A stretch of 6,560 bases of DNA, taken from DASYSA01 sp036003885. Its GTDB lineage: Bacteria > Acidobacteriota > Blastocatellia > UBA7656. The notes under the pieces were generated by a model. That model was not told the origin of the DNA, ran no database searches, and saw nothing but the letters and a program-made list of their open reading frames with translations. Positions 1 through 6,419 of the stretch are shown here, one piece after another. The stretch covers positions 1 through 6,560 of the forward strand of contig DASYSA010000457.1 in NCBI GenBank assembly GCA_036003885.1, in the 5' to 3' direction. Every line of letters starts with the position of its first letter. The first letter of the stretch is position 1. Position numbers and translations under genes: made by a program.

Positions 1-2
1 GG

Positions 3-1370
3 AAGGTTCGGCCCAACATCACGCTTAACTATGGCGTCAGATATGAGTTCATCAAGATGCCTCATGCGATCCTGCCCAATCTTCTCGTCGCCGAAACGGG
101 GCAGCTCCCGGATGACAAGAACAACATCGGTCCGAGAGTCGGGATCGCGTGGGATCTGTTCAATGACCGCAAGACAGTTATTCGAGGCGGGTATGGGATA
201 TACTACGGCAGGATCATCAACAGCGCGGTCTTCAATGGTCTGACCGTAACAGGCGCGACCGGATCCTCAGCTAACTACACGTTCTCGGCAGCCAACGGCC
301 CGGTCTATCCGATCAAGTTCACGACGCTTCCGACTGGAGGGACGACGCCGAAGCCGAGCATCTTCTATTTTGATCCCGACATCGAGACTCCGGAGATCAG
401 ACAGGGAGATCTGGCGATCGAACGGGAGATCACTCCGAGCATGTCGGTCTCCGTGTCTTACCTCTACAGTCACGGCGAACACCTGCCGTTCTTCTTTGAT
501 GCGAACCTGCCGCCGTCAAACAAACTGCAGGAGTTCCTTATTCTTGATTCTGCGTTACCCACTGCAGGCGTAGCCAGCAGAATCACTTTGCCTGTATTTG
601 TGGGCGGGGCAGCGGCGCGGCCAAACCAGGCATTCGATCGCATAATCGTGCAGAAGGGCGCCGTTACTTCGACCTACAATGCCCTCGTGTTCCAGGTCAA
701 CAAGCGGCTCTCACATGGGATCCAGTTCCTGGCGCACTACACACTCTCGAAGGCCGAAGACACGAACCAGGGTTCAACGACGTTCACCTCGGGATCGCCA
801 ACCGCGCTGAACCAGTTTGACCTGCCCGCCGAGCGTGGGAAATCGAACTTCAATGTAAGGAATCGCTTCATCGCGAGCTTTATGTGGGAGCTGCCGATTG
901 CAGAGCACAACGAGAACCCCTTCGTGAAGGCTGTCATCGCGGGGTGGAAGCTCAACGGCATCGTCACGCTTCAGGACGGCGGCCCGGTTACCGGCTTCGT
1001 TTCCGGAAACCTCACTGGTGGAGTCACGACCTCGCTAAACGGCAGCGGCGGCGTCAACCGAGTGCCTTTCGAAGAGCGGAACCTGTACAAGCGGCCTGCG
1101 CTTCAAAACTTCGACCTCCGGCTTGGCAAGGAGTTCCGAGTCAAGGAGCGTTACCGGCTCAACTTGATCGCCGAAGCGTTCAACCTGTTCAATCACACAA
1201 ACTCGTTTGCCGTGACGACGACCAAGTACGATCTCATCACCTTCACTCCGACCGGCGGCGTTGCCACACCGGCGTTCAGACCGCGGACTGACTTCCTCAT
1301 CTTGAACAGCGCGCAGTCCACTCTCTACCGCGAACGGCAGATGCAGCTCGCGTTGAGGTTCTCTTTCTAA
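3..1370 (+). CDS. TonB-dependent receptor, Oar-like, C-terminal part (5' end outside window)
   Basis: The frame is open from the first bases of the window (K-V-R-P-N-I-T-L-N-Y-G-V-R-Y-E-F) through to TAA at 1368-1370, giving 455 codons. The first internal ATG, at 57, lies inside a conserved barrel strand, so it is not the start. Visible family hallmarks are NIGPRVGIAWD, RGGYGIYYGR, a SVSYLYSHG strand, HYTLSKAEDTNQG, AGWKLNGIVTLQDGGP, FDLRLGKEF, LIAEAFNLFNHTN and a terminal ALRFSF ending in phenylalanine, the usual signal for barrel assembly by BAM. In the Oar-like family, common in Acidobacteriota, an N-terminal carboxypeptidase-regulatory-like domain and a plug precede the barrel; both would lie upstream of this window. 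The protein should sit in the outer membrane and move or bind a substrate using TonB energy. The substrate cannot be told from this part. It is followed by a strong terminator, so it probably ends its transcription unit. Confidence 0.9.
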   Translation, partial: KVRPNITLNYGVRYEFIKMPHAILPNLLVAETGQLPDDKNNIGPRVGIAWDLFNDRKTVIRGGYGIYYGRIINSAVFNGLTVTGATGSSANYTFSAANGPVYPIKFTTLPTGGTTPKPSIFYFDPDIETPEIRQGDLAIEREITPSMSVSVSYLYSHGEHLPFFFDANLPPSNKLQEFLILDSALPTAGVASRITLPVFVGGAAARPNQAFDRIIVQKGAVTSTYNALVFQVNKRLSHGIQFLAHYTLSKAEDTNQGSTTFTSGSPTALNQFDLPAERGKSNFNVRNRFIASFMWELPIAEHNENPFVKAVIAGWKLNGIVTLQDGGPVTGFVSGNLTGGVTTSLNGSGGVNRVPFEERNLYKRPALQNFDLRLGKEFRVKERYRLNLIAEAFNLFNHTNSFAVTTTKYDLITFTPTGGVATPAFRPRTDFLILNSAQSTLYRERQMQLALRFSF

Positions 1371-1416
1371 CACTCGAGATAACAAGACCCGGGCCAGTTG
1401 AATCCCGGCCCTGGTG

Positions 1417-1455
1417 AAAAAGCGGCGAGTCTCTTTGGGCTCGCCGCTTTTCTTT
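1417..1455 (+). terminator. Intrinsic terminator after the TonB-dependent receptor
   Basis: A perfect 12-bp stem pairs 1418-1429 (aaaagcggcgag) with 1440-1451 (ctcgccgctttt) around a 10-nt loop. The 3' arm ends in four T and is followed by cttt. It begins 47 bases after the receptor stop codon. A weaker GC hairpin lies just upstream (gggcc at 1391-1395 with ggccc at 1407-1411). The A-rich 5' flank could let it work in both directions, but no convergent gene is present. Confidence 0.85.
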
Positions 1456-1465
1456 GCCCTGGGTA

Positions 1466-1543
1466 CGCACGCTTCCAGCGTGCAGGCTTAGCGCCTGAGT
1501 CATACTGAAAAGTCAACAGCCGGCGTGCAACCTGGAGTGTGCG
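1466..1543. repeat. Palindromic intergenic repeat, copy A
   Basis: The element opens with a palindrome whose 8-nt arms are cgcacgct (1466-1473) and agcgtgca (1477-1484) around tcc. A core follows that contains gcgcctgagtcatactg. Bases 1474-1523 match 1812-1862 with two substitutions and one single-base indel. After the core, 1521-1543 resembles the palindrome that closes copy B but is decayed, with several changes in both arms. The core also holds a small stem, caggc/gcctg at 1483-1487 and 1493-1497. It is not coding and has no transposase. It looks like a REP-type or MITE-like dispersed element, and that class assignment is an inference. Confidence 0.75.
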
Positions 1544-1712
1544 TTCTCACCCCGTATGGGTGAAATGTCTGTAGCACTCGACGACGACCGATTCTCACCC
1601 CGTAGGGGTGAATGTGGAGGGCCTCTTGAGTTGTTCGATCGCACACACGACCCCTCCGGGGTCGGTGCTGTCCCATGTCGTCTTCTACAAACATTGAACA
1701 CCTACGGGGTTC
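1544..1712. repeat. Cluster of four C-rich/G-rich hairpins
   Basis: Four short hairpins lie at 1547-1563, 1595-1611, 1648-1664 and 1696-1712, with centres about 48, 53 and 48 nt apart. The second has arms tcacccc/ggggtga around gta. The third has cgacccc/ggggtcg around tcc. The first and fourth each carry one A opposite G in an otherwise 7-bp stem with loop tac, the first when read on the minus strand. The fourth is directly preceded by ctacaaacatt (1685-1695). The first, on the minus strand, is directly preceded by ctacagacatt (complement of 1564-1574). This defines an oriented unit of leader plus hairpin that occurs in both directions. No coding function is apparent. Confidence 0.75.
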
Positions 1713-1768
1713 GGGACCAAATCAATGTCGGCGCAGTGTTTGTACTCAGCAAATGTCCAGACTCAAGG

Positions 1769-1883
1769 CGCACGCTGGAAGCGTGCGTTGCGCACGCTGG
1801 AAGCGTGCGTATCCAGCATGCGGGCTTAGCGCCTGAGTCATACTGAAAAGTTCAACAGCCGGAGCGCACGCTGGAAGCGTGCG
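1769..1883. repeat. Palindromic intergenic repeat, copy B with extra palindromes
   Basis: The perfect 19-nt palindrome cgcacgctggaagcgtgcg occurs three times here, at 1769-1787, 1791-1809 and 1865-1883. The first two are nearly tandem with a 22-nt period. The ~50-nt core shared with copy A (1812-1862) lies between the second and third. Compared with copy A, the third palindrome is intact, whereas the left flank has been replaced by the two tandem palindromes. The partial sequence tccagcatgcg at 1812-1822 could still pair imperfectly with the preceding palindrome arms. Strong stem-loops are expected in single-stranded DNA or RNA. Confidence 0.8.
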
Positions 1884-2123
1884 ACCCAGGTAGATCATCT
1901 GCAAGCTTCCTCAGCCGCCGCGTTCTGTGTACCGTAGAGAGATTCTGGGAACTCAGATCCGGTTGAGAGTGTCTAAGCATGCAGCGCCGATCTGAGACCA
2001 CGCATCCCCGTGCTTGGCCAGAAGAGAGGTTCCTGCTCGAAGCCGTCCGTCCTTCCAGTTGTTAGATCCGCGCCAAACGAGCGATCGGGCCGGAAACCTC
2101 CAAACAAAACCAATCCATGCGGC
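1884..2123 (+). other. Upstream region of the VIT-vWA gene, no gene seen
   Basis: I see no credible coding sequence or RNA gene in this stretch, and no convincing -35/-10 pair. The one structure noted is an inverted repeat, ctcagatc at 1952-1959 with gatctgag at 1989-1996, perfect over 8 bp. It extends to 10 bp if one base is bulged and encloses 29 bases, including the palindrome gcatgc. An in-frame ATG at 2010 would add 41 residues to the next gene, but that peptide is rich in Lys, Arg, Pro and Asn and would bury the signal peptide. Confidence 0.5.
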
Positions 2124-2128
2124 GAGGA
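2124..2128 (+). promoter_or_regulatory. Ribosome binding site that decides the VIT-vWA start
   Basis: GAGGA lies four bases before the ATG at 2133. The same ATG opens a typical signal peptide. Together they favour 2133 over the upstream in-frame ATG at 2010, which has no comparable signal-peptide context. Confidence 0.65.
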
Positions 2129-2132
2129 TGTC

Positions 2133-4742
2133 ATGCAACGAAGATCAGTCCTATCCTTCCTGTTCTTAACGGCGGTCTGCATCGCCTGTTATTTCGCACT
2201 CGAACAATCCAGCTCGGCCAAAGGGACACGTGGCGTGACCTCTGCCCAGGCTTCGGCCACTCAGGGGGCGCTCAACATCGTCGGCCCCGAAGGCCAGGCC
2301 GCGGGCGTATGCCCGCTGAAACACACCGATGTCAAAGCCGAAATCAGCGGATTCCTTTCCCGCGTAGTCGTAACCCAGGAATTTCAAAACCCCTTCAAAG
2401 AAAAGATCGAGGCCGTCTACACATTTCCTCTGCCCCAGAACGCCGCCGTGGATGACATGACCATGCGCGTCGGCGGGCGAACGATTCACGGCCGCATAAA
2501 GCGGCGCGAGGAGGCGCGAGCGGTGTACGAAGCCGCCAGGTCGGCGGGCCACGCTGCGAGCCTGCTCGACCAGGAGCGGCCGAACATCTTCACTCAGTCG
2601 GTCGCCAACATAATGCCCGGCGAACAGATCGTGGTGACCATCAGCTACGTCGAGACTTTGAAGTACGAAAACGGGTCGTACGAGTTCGTCTTCCCAATGG
2701 TCGTTGGACCTCGCTACATTCCGGGGACGCCAACCGGCAAGCGAGGCGGCGGGAGATCTCTCGATACGGACCGCGTGCCGGACGCATCCAGGATAACGCC
2801 GCAGGTTGCCGCTAAGGGCACCCGCGCGGGACACGATATCTCGATCGAGGTTGCTGTCGATGCGGGCGTTCCAATCGATGGGCTGAAGACCGTCCTCCAC
2901 GATGTCGACTTGGAACGGCCGACGGCACACAGCGCGGTGATTTCCCTGAGAGACAAGGCCGTGATTCCCAACAAGGATTTCATTCTCAAGTACGATGTGG
3001 CCGGCGGCCGTATCGAGGACGCTCTGCTGACCCATCGCTCGGATCAGGGAGGCTTCTTCACATTCATTCTTCAGCCGCCGGAGCGAGTCACCGTCGAAGA
3101 TGTGACTCCAAAGGAACTGGTATTTGTCCTCGACACGTCAGGGTCGATGTCCGGGTTCCCGATCGAAAAGGCCAAAGAGACGATGAAGCTCGCGCTTGAC
3201 GGACTCTACCCGCAGGACACTTTCAACCTGATCACCTTCTCGGGAGACACTCATATTCTGTTTGACCAGCCGGTCCCGGCGACGAAGGAGAATCTGCGGA
3301 AAGCCCAGGCCTTTCTCGAGTCACGCTCCGGGGGAGGCGGCACCGAAATGATGAAGGCCATTCGCGCGGCCCTCGACCCATCCGATGCGCAGAACCACAT
3401 GCGCATTGTCTGCTTCATGACCGACGGCTACGTCGGCAATGACATGGAGATCATTTCGGAAGTTCAGAAGCATCCAAACGCGCGGGTCTTCTCATTCGGC
3501 ATTGGAGGTTCAGTCAATCGCTTCCTTCTCGACAAAATGGCAGAAGAGGGCCGCGGCGAGGTCGAGTACGTCACGCTCAACGACGACGGTTCGGCCGCGG
3601 CAAAGAGATTTCACGAGCGAGTTCGCAATCCGTTGCTGACCGACATCGCCGTAGACTGGTCAGGCTTGCCGGTGGCGGATATCTATCCCAAACGAATACC
3701 CGATCTGTTCAGTACGAAGCCGGTCATTCTGTCCGGGCGCTACACCGAAGGCGGCCGCGGAGTGATCCGACTCCAGGGAAAGATGTCGGGCCGCGACTTC
3801 ACTCGAGAGATTGCCGTAGAACTGCCTGAAGCAGAGCCGCGGCGCAATGTCCTGCCGACTCTTTGGGCGCGGGCGCGGATCGATGACCTGATGAGTCAGG
3901 ACTACAACGGCATTCAATCGGGCAATGCGCGACCCGAGGTGAGCGAGGCCATAACGAACCTGGGACTGGAGTTCCGGCTAATGACCCAATTCACGTCGTT
4001 CGTCGCGGTCGAAGAGATGACCGTAACGGATGGCGGCGAGCCTCGGCGGATTGAGGTGCCGGTCGATATGCCTGAAGGTGTGAGCCACGAGGGAATATTT
4101 GGCGGCGACGAGGTACAGACCAGGTCTGCGACACTGAGCCCCGCCAGGCTCAGGCAGCTCGGTTCAGGCAGAGGAAGCGGCAAAGGCAAAGGGAGTGGAA
4201 TAGGCACTGGAAGTGGATACGGTGTTGGATCGGGGTCGGGCAGCGGTGCCGGTCCCGGATCTGCTTCCGGGGTGGCCGGAGGAGTATCGGGAGGAGTGGC
4301 CGGAGGAGTACCGGGCGGGGTCGTAGGAGGACAACCGAGCTCAACTCCTCCCTCGGCCGGTAAGCCGACAGATGTAACCTTACGCGTAGAAGAGTTGAAA
4401 CGCACCCTGGGCGAACGGCTCTCACCGGAAGATCTGAAGCGCCGCGAGATTCTTTCGAAGCTGCACCCTTCGCTTGCGGCCGTAGTCGAGCGGTTGACGA
4501 AGAAGGTCGCCCCTGGCCCACAGGAAGCCAAATTCGTTCGCAACGGCAAGGCCGAGGTTCAGGTCTGGCTCAATGACACTTCAAAGGAGACCATCGGGCT
4601 GCTGAAGAAACTCGGATTTGAGATCATCCTGGAGCCGAAGACCACAAAGATGGTCATTGGCCGGCTCCCGATCGAGAAGCTCGAAGCGCTGGCTATTCTG
4701 AAAGCGGTTCGCTACGTCGCTCCGATGACGACGAGCAATTGA
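2133..4742 (+). CDS. Exported VIT and von Willebrand factor A domain protein with Gly-rich hinge
   Basis: This encodes an 869-residue protein. Residues 1-29 form a Sec signal peptide: M-Q-R-R, a hydrophobic stretch to about 23, and a likely cleavage after SSSA. The cysteines near 16-19 do not form a good lipobox. A VIT (vault/inter-alpha-trypsin) domain spans about 55-195, with CPLKHTDVKAEI, VYTFPLPQNAAVDDM, RREEARAVYEAAR and NIMPGEQIVV. A vWA domain spans about 326-500. Its MIDAS is complete: D334-x-S336-x-S338, T404 in the GGGGTE loop, and D431 in TDGYVG, so metal-dependent ligand binding is expected. The family sequence FRLMTQFTSFVAVEE lies at about 614-628. Residues 677-733 are a Gly/Ser hinge, and 799-866 form a small extra domain. 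VIT-vWA proteins of bacteria are extracytoplasmic and thought to bind proteins or surfaces; the exact role here is unknown. There is no LPXTG motif and no C-terminal membrane helix, unlike sortase-target relatives, so the protein is probably periplasmic, secreted or held by an uncleaved N-terminus. Confidence 0.88.
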   Translation: MQRRSVLSFLFLTAVCIACYFALEQSSSAKGTRGVTSAQASATQGALNIVGPEGQAAGVCPLKHTDVKAEISGFLSRVVVTQEFQNPFKEKIEAVYTFPLPQNAAVDDMTMRVGGRTIHGRIKRREEARAVYEAARSAGHAASLLDQERPNIFTQSVANIMPGEQIVVTISYVETLKYENGSYEFVFPMVVGPRYIPGTPTGKRGGGRSLDTDRVPDASRITPQVAAKGTRAGHDISIEVAVDAGVPIDGLKTVLHDVDLERPTAHSAVISLRDKAVIPNKDFILKYDVAGGRIEDALLTHRSDQGGFFTFILQPPERVTVEDVTPKELVFVLDTSGSMSGFPIEKAKETMKLALDGLYPQDTFNLITFSGDTHILFDQPVPATKENLRKAQAFLESRSGGGGTEMMKAIRAALDPSDAQNHMRIVCFMTDGYVGNDMEIISEVQKHPNARVFSFGIGGSVNRFLLDKMAEEGRGEVEYVTLNDDGSAAAKRFHERVRNPLLTDIAVDWSGLPVADIYPKRIPDLFSTKPVILSGRYTEGGRGVIRLQGKMSGRDFTREIAVELPEAEPRRNVLPTLWARARIDDLMSQDYNGIQSGNARPEVSEAITNLGLEFRLMTQFTSFVAVEEMTVTDGGEPRRIEVPVDMPEGVSHEGIFGGDEVQTRSATLSPARLRQLGSGRGSGKGKGSGIGTGSGYGVGSGSGSGAGPGSASGVAGGVSGGVAGGVPGGVVGGQPSSTPPSAGKPTDVTLRVEELKRTLGERLSPEDLKRREILSKLHPSLAAVVERLTKKVAPGPQEAKFVRNGKAEVQVWLNDTSKETIGLLKKLGFEIILEPKTTKMVIGRLPIEKLEALAILKAVRYVAPMTTSN
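4272..4331 (+). repeat. 12-bp tandem repeat encoding Val-x-Gly-Gly
   Basis: Five in-frame 12-bp units encode VAGG, VSGG, VAGG, VPGG and VVGG within the Gly-rich hinge of the VIT-vWA protein. Units one and three are identical (gtggccggagga); the others differ at few positions. Upstream of it, 4161-4271 encodes a looser Gly-Ser pattern. The unit length is a multiple of three, so copy-number changes would alter hinge length without a frameshift. Confidence 0.8.
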
Positions 4743-4797
4743 AGACTGCGTACGCTTGCCTTGTAGCGGCGATACGTTCGCAAACGATTTGTTTCGC

Positions 4798-4812
4798 TCC
4801 TCCTCCTCCTCC
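4798..4812 (+). repeat. Short TCC trinucleotide run
   Basis: Five TCC units occur in the intergenic space after the VIT-vWA gene. They are followed by a small hairpin (tcgttc at 4813-4818 with gaacga at 4824-4829). No function is evident. Confidence 0.6.
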
Positions 4813-4833
4813 TCGTTCGTTCGGAACGATTTC

Positions 4834-4866
4834 AAAGGCAAGCTCACGCGAGCTTGCCTTTCTTTT
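4834..4866 (+). terminator. Intrinsic terminator after the VIT-vWA gene
   Basis: A perfect 12-bp stem pairs 4834-4845 (aaaggcaagctc) with 4850-4861 (gagcttgccttt) around the 4-nt loop acgc. It is followed by ctttt. It lies 91 bases past the stop codon and 25 bases before gltX, so it separates the two transcription units. Confidence 0.87.
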
Positions 4867-4883
4867 CTGCGCCCCCCCATAAT
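4854..4883 (+). promoter_or_regulatory. Possible sigma-70-type promoter for gltX
   Basis: TTGCCT at 4854-4859 and CATAAT at 4878-4883 are separated by 18 bases. Each differs from the consensus hexamer at one or two positions. The -35 element would sit in the 3' arm of the preceding terminator. Transcription would start within a few bases of the gltX ATG at 4892. A C7 run (4872-4878) fills the end of the spacer. The match is moderate and hexamers of this quality occur by chance. Confidence 0.4.
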
Positions 4884-4891
4884 TCGACGTT

Positions 4892-6388
4892 ATGCCCGAC
4901 ACCGTAAGAGTTCGCTTTGCACCTTCGCCCACCGGCTATCTCCACCTGGGCGGTGCCCGCACTGCGCTGTTCAACTGGCTCTTCGCCCGCCAGCACGGCG
5001 GCGTTTTCATTCTCCGCATCGAAGACACCGATATGCAGCGCTCCTCCCAGGCGATGGTCCAGGGGATACTTGAAGGCTTGCACTGGCTCGGGCTCGATCC
5101 CGACGAAGGTCCCTTTCTACAGTCCTCTTTTGTCGAACAACATCGCGCCGCCGCCCTCAGGCTGGTGAAAGAGGGCAAGGCCTATTACGACTTTACTCCC
5201 AGGGAGCAGACCGACGACAAGACGATAAAGGAAAGGATCGTGGACCGTGCTCGCGCCCAGGAGCTGGCCGGCCACGAGAGCAATCCATATCGCGACCTGC
5301 CATTAGACGAGGCTTTGCGCCGGGTCGAAAGTGGGGAACCGGCCGCCATCAGGCTCAAGGTGGGCGCTCGAGGCGTCTCGCGCTTTGATGATCTTGTCTA
5401 CGGTCCGCAGGAACGAGACTACTCCGAGATCGAGGACCTGGTGCTGATCCGCACGGACGGGCATCCACTCTATAACCTCGGCGTAGTAGTGGACGACATC
5501 GAGATGCAAATAACTCACGTCATCCGCGGGCAAGACCACCTGACCAACACTCACAAGCAGGTGTTGCTCTACGAAGCGCTGGGGGAGCCAGTCCCACAGT
5601 TCGCTCACCTGCCGCTGATAATGGCGCCGGGCCGGGAGAAGCTCTCAAAGCGAAAGCATGGCGAAGTGGTATCGGTCACCACCTACCGGGACCGCGGCTT
5701 CGTGCCCGACGCGCTGGTGAATTTTCTTGCGCTACTCGGTTGGTCCCCCGGTGCGGACCAGGAAATAATGTCGCGCCAGGAGCTGATTGAAAAGTTCTCA
5801 CTTGAAGCCGTGAACAAATCATCGGCGGTCTTCAATTTCAGTGAGACCGACTCTCGCGAGTGGACCGACCCAATGGCGCTATGTATGAATGGCGAGTACC
5901 TGACGGCGCTGCCGATCGACGAGCTTGTCCCGCTGGTTGCCGTGCAGTTGAAAACGGCCGGGCTCTGGCGCAATGACTACGAAACAGACAAACGTGAGTG
6001 GCTGGCGCAAACGGTCGATCTGCTGAGGGCGCGGTATCGGACCACGGTCGACTTCGCACAGCTGGGCCAGCCTTATTTTTCGGAAGACTTTGAGTACGAG
6101 CCGGCAGCGTTGAAGAAGAATCTGAAAGGCGAACAGCTGAAGGATCTGTTGCCGGAACTGGCAGACCGCCTGTATGCAGTCGAGCAGTTCACTCACGACA
6201 ACGCAGAAGCAGCTCTGAGAGCTTATTCTGAGGAGAAGGGAGTGAAAGCCGGGCTGCTGATCAACGCAGCTCGGACGGCGTTGACCGGGCAGACGGTAGG
6301 GCCCGGTATGTTCGACATAATGGTGACGCTGGGCCGCGAGCGAACAGTCGAGCGACTGCGCCGCGCAGTTGGGGTGGTTGGCAAGTGA
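4892..6388 (+). CDS. gltX: Glutamyl-tRNA synthetase
   Basis: This is a complete 498-residue class I aminoacyl-tRNA synthetase of the cytoplasm. It activates glutamate with ATP and attaches it to tRNA-Glu. Near residues 5-23, VRVRFAPSPTGYLHLGGAR contains the HIGH-type motif (H18-L-G-G). Residues 197-216 hold the VVVDD and HVIRGQDH elements of the active site. Residues 250-254, KLSKR, are the KMSKS-type loop. About 320-498 form the helical anticodon-binding half. The length is close to the usual 470-500. The cysteine cluster that binds zinc in some relatives is absent, since the equivalent region reads YYDFTPREQ. The start is fixed by the conserved N-terminus only a few residues before VRVRFAPSPTG. 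No Shine-Dalgarno sequence is visible upstream. Whether the enzyme is discriminating or also charges tRNA-Gln cannot be read from the sequence by eye. Confidence 0.96.
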   Translation: MPDTVRVRFAPSPTGYLHLGGARTALFNWLFARQHGGVFILRIEDTDMQRSSQAMVQGILEGLHWLGLDPDEGPFLQSSFVEQHRAAALRLVKEGKAYYDFTPREQTDDKTIKERIVDRARAQELAGHESNPYRDLPLDEALRRVESGEPAAIRLKVGARGVSRFDDLVYGPQERDYSEIEDLVLIRTDGHPLYNLGVVVDDIEMQITHVIRGQDHLTNTHKQVLLYEALGEPVPQFAHLPLIMAPGREKLSKRKHGEVVSVTTYRDRGFVPDALVNFLALLGWSPGADQEIMSRQELIEKFSLEAVNKSSAVFNFSETDSREWTDPMALCMNGEYLTALPIDELVPLVAVQLKTAGLWRNDYETDKREWLAQTVDLLRARYRTTVDFAQLGQPYFSEDFEYEPAALKKNLKGEQLKDLLPELADRLYAVEQFTHDNAEAALRAYSEEKGVKAGLLINAARTALTGQTVGPGMFDIMVTLGRERTVERLRRAVGVVGK

Positions 6389-6419
6389 TTGACAGCTCCA
6401 GTATGCGGCCTCTCATTAA

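Noticed and set aside
1544..1712. Hairpins read as intrinsic terminators
   Set aside because: None is followed by a T run, and a strong terminator for the upstream gene already exists at 1417-1455.
1556..1846. Plus-strand reading frame of 96 codons in the intergenic gap
   Set aside because: It is composed of the palindromic repeats and spacers and has no protein-like pattern or ribosome site.
1371..2132. Degraded transposase or other pseudogene in the large gap
   Set aside because: No fragment of a recognisable protein was seen in any frame.
2178..2192. Lipoprotein signal around the cysteines of the VIT-vWA signal peptide
   Set aside because: The residues before each cysteine do not fit the lipobox (no Leu/Val/Ile at -3 with Ala/Gly/Ser at -1), so an ordinary Sec signal is preferred.
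2166..3035. Long minus-strand reading frame of 289 codons opposite the VIT-vWA gene
   Set aside because: It lies entirely antisense to well-conserved VIT domain codons, shows no recognisable domain or ribosome site, and is an expected shadow in GC-rich DNA.
3914..4549. Minus-strand reading frame of 211 codons with a Pro-rich middle
   Set aside because: The Pro-rich stretch is the mirror of the Gly codons of the hinge on the plus strand; there is no independent support.
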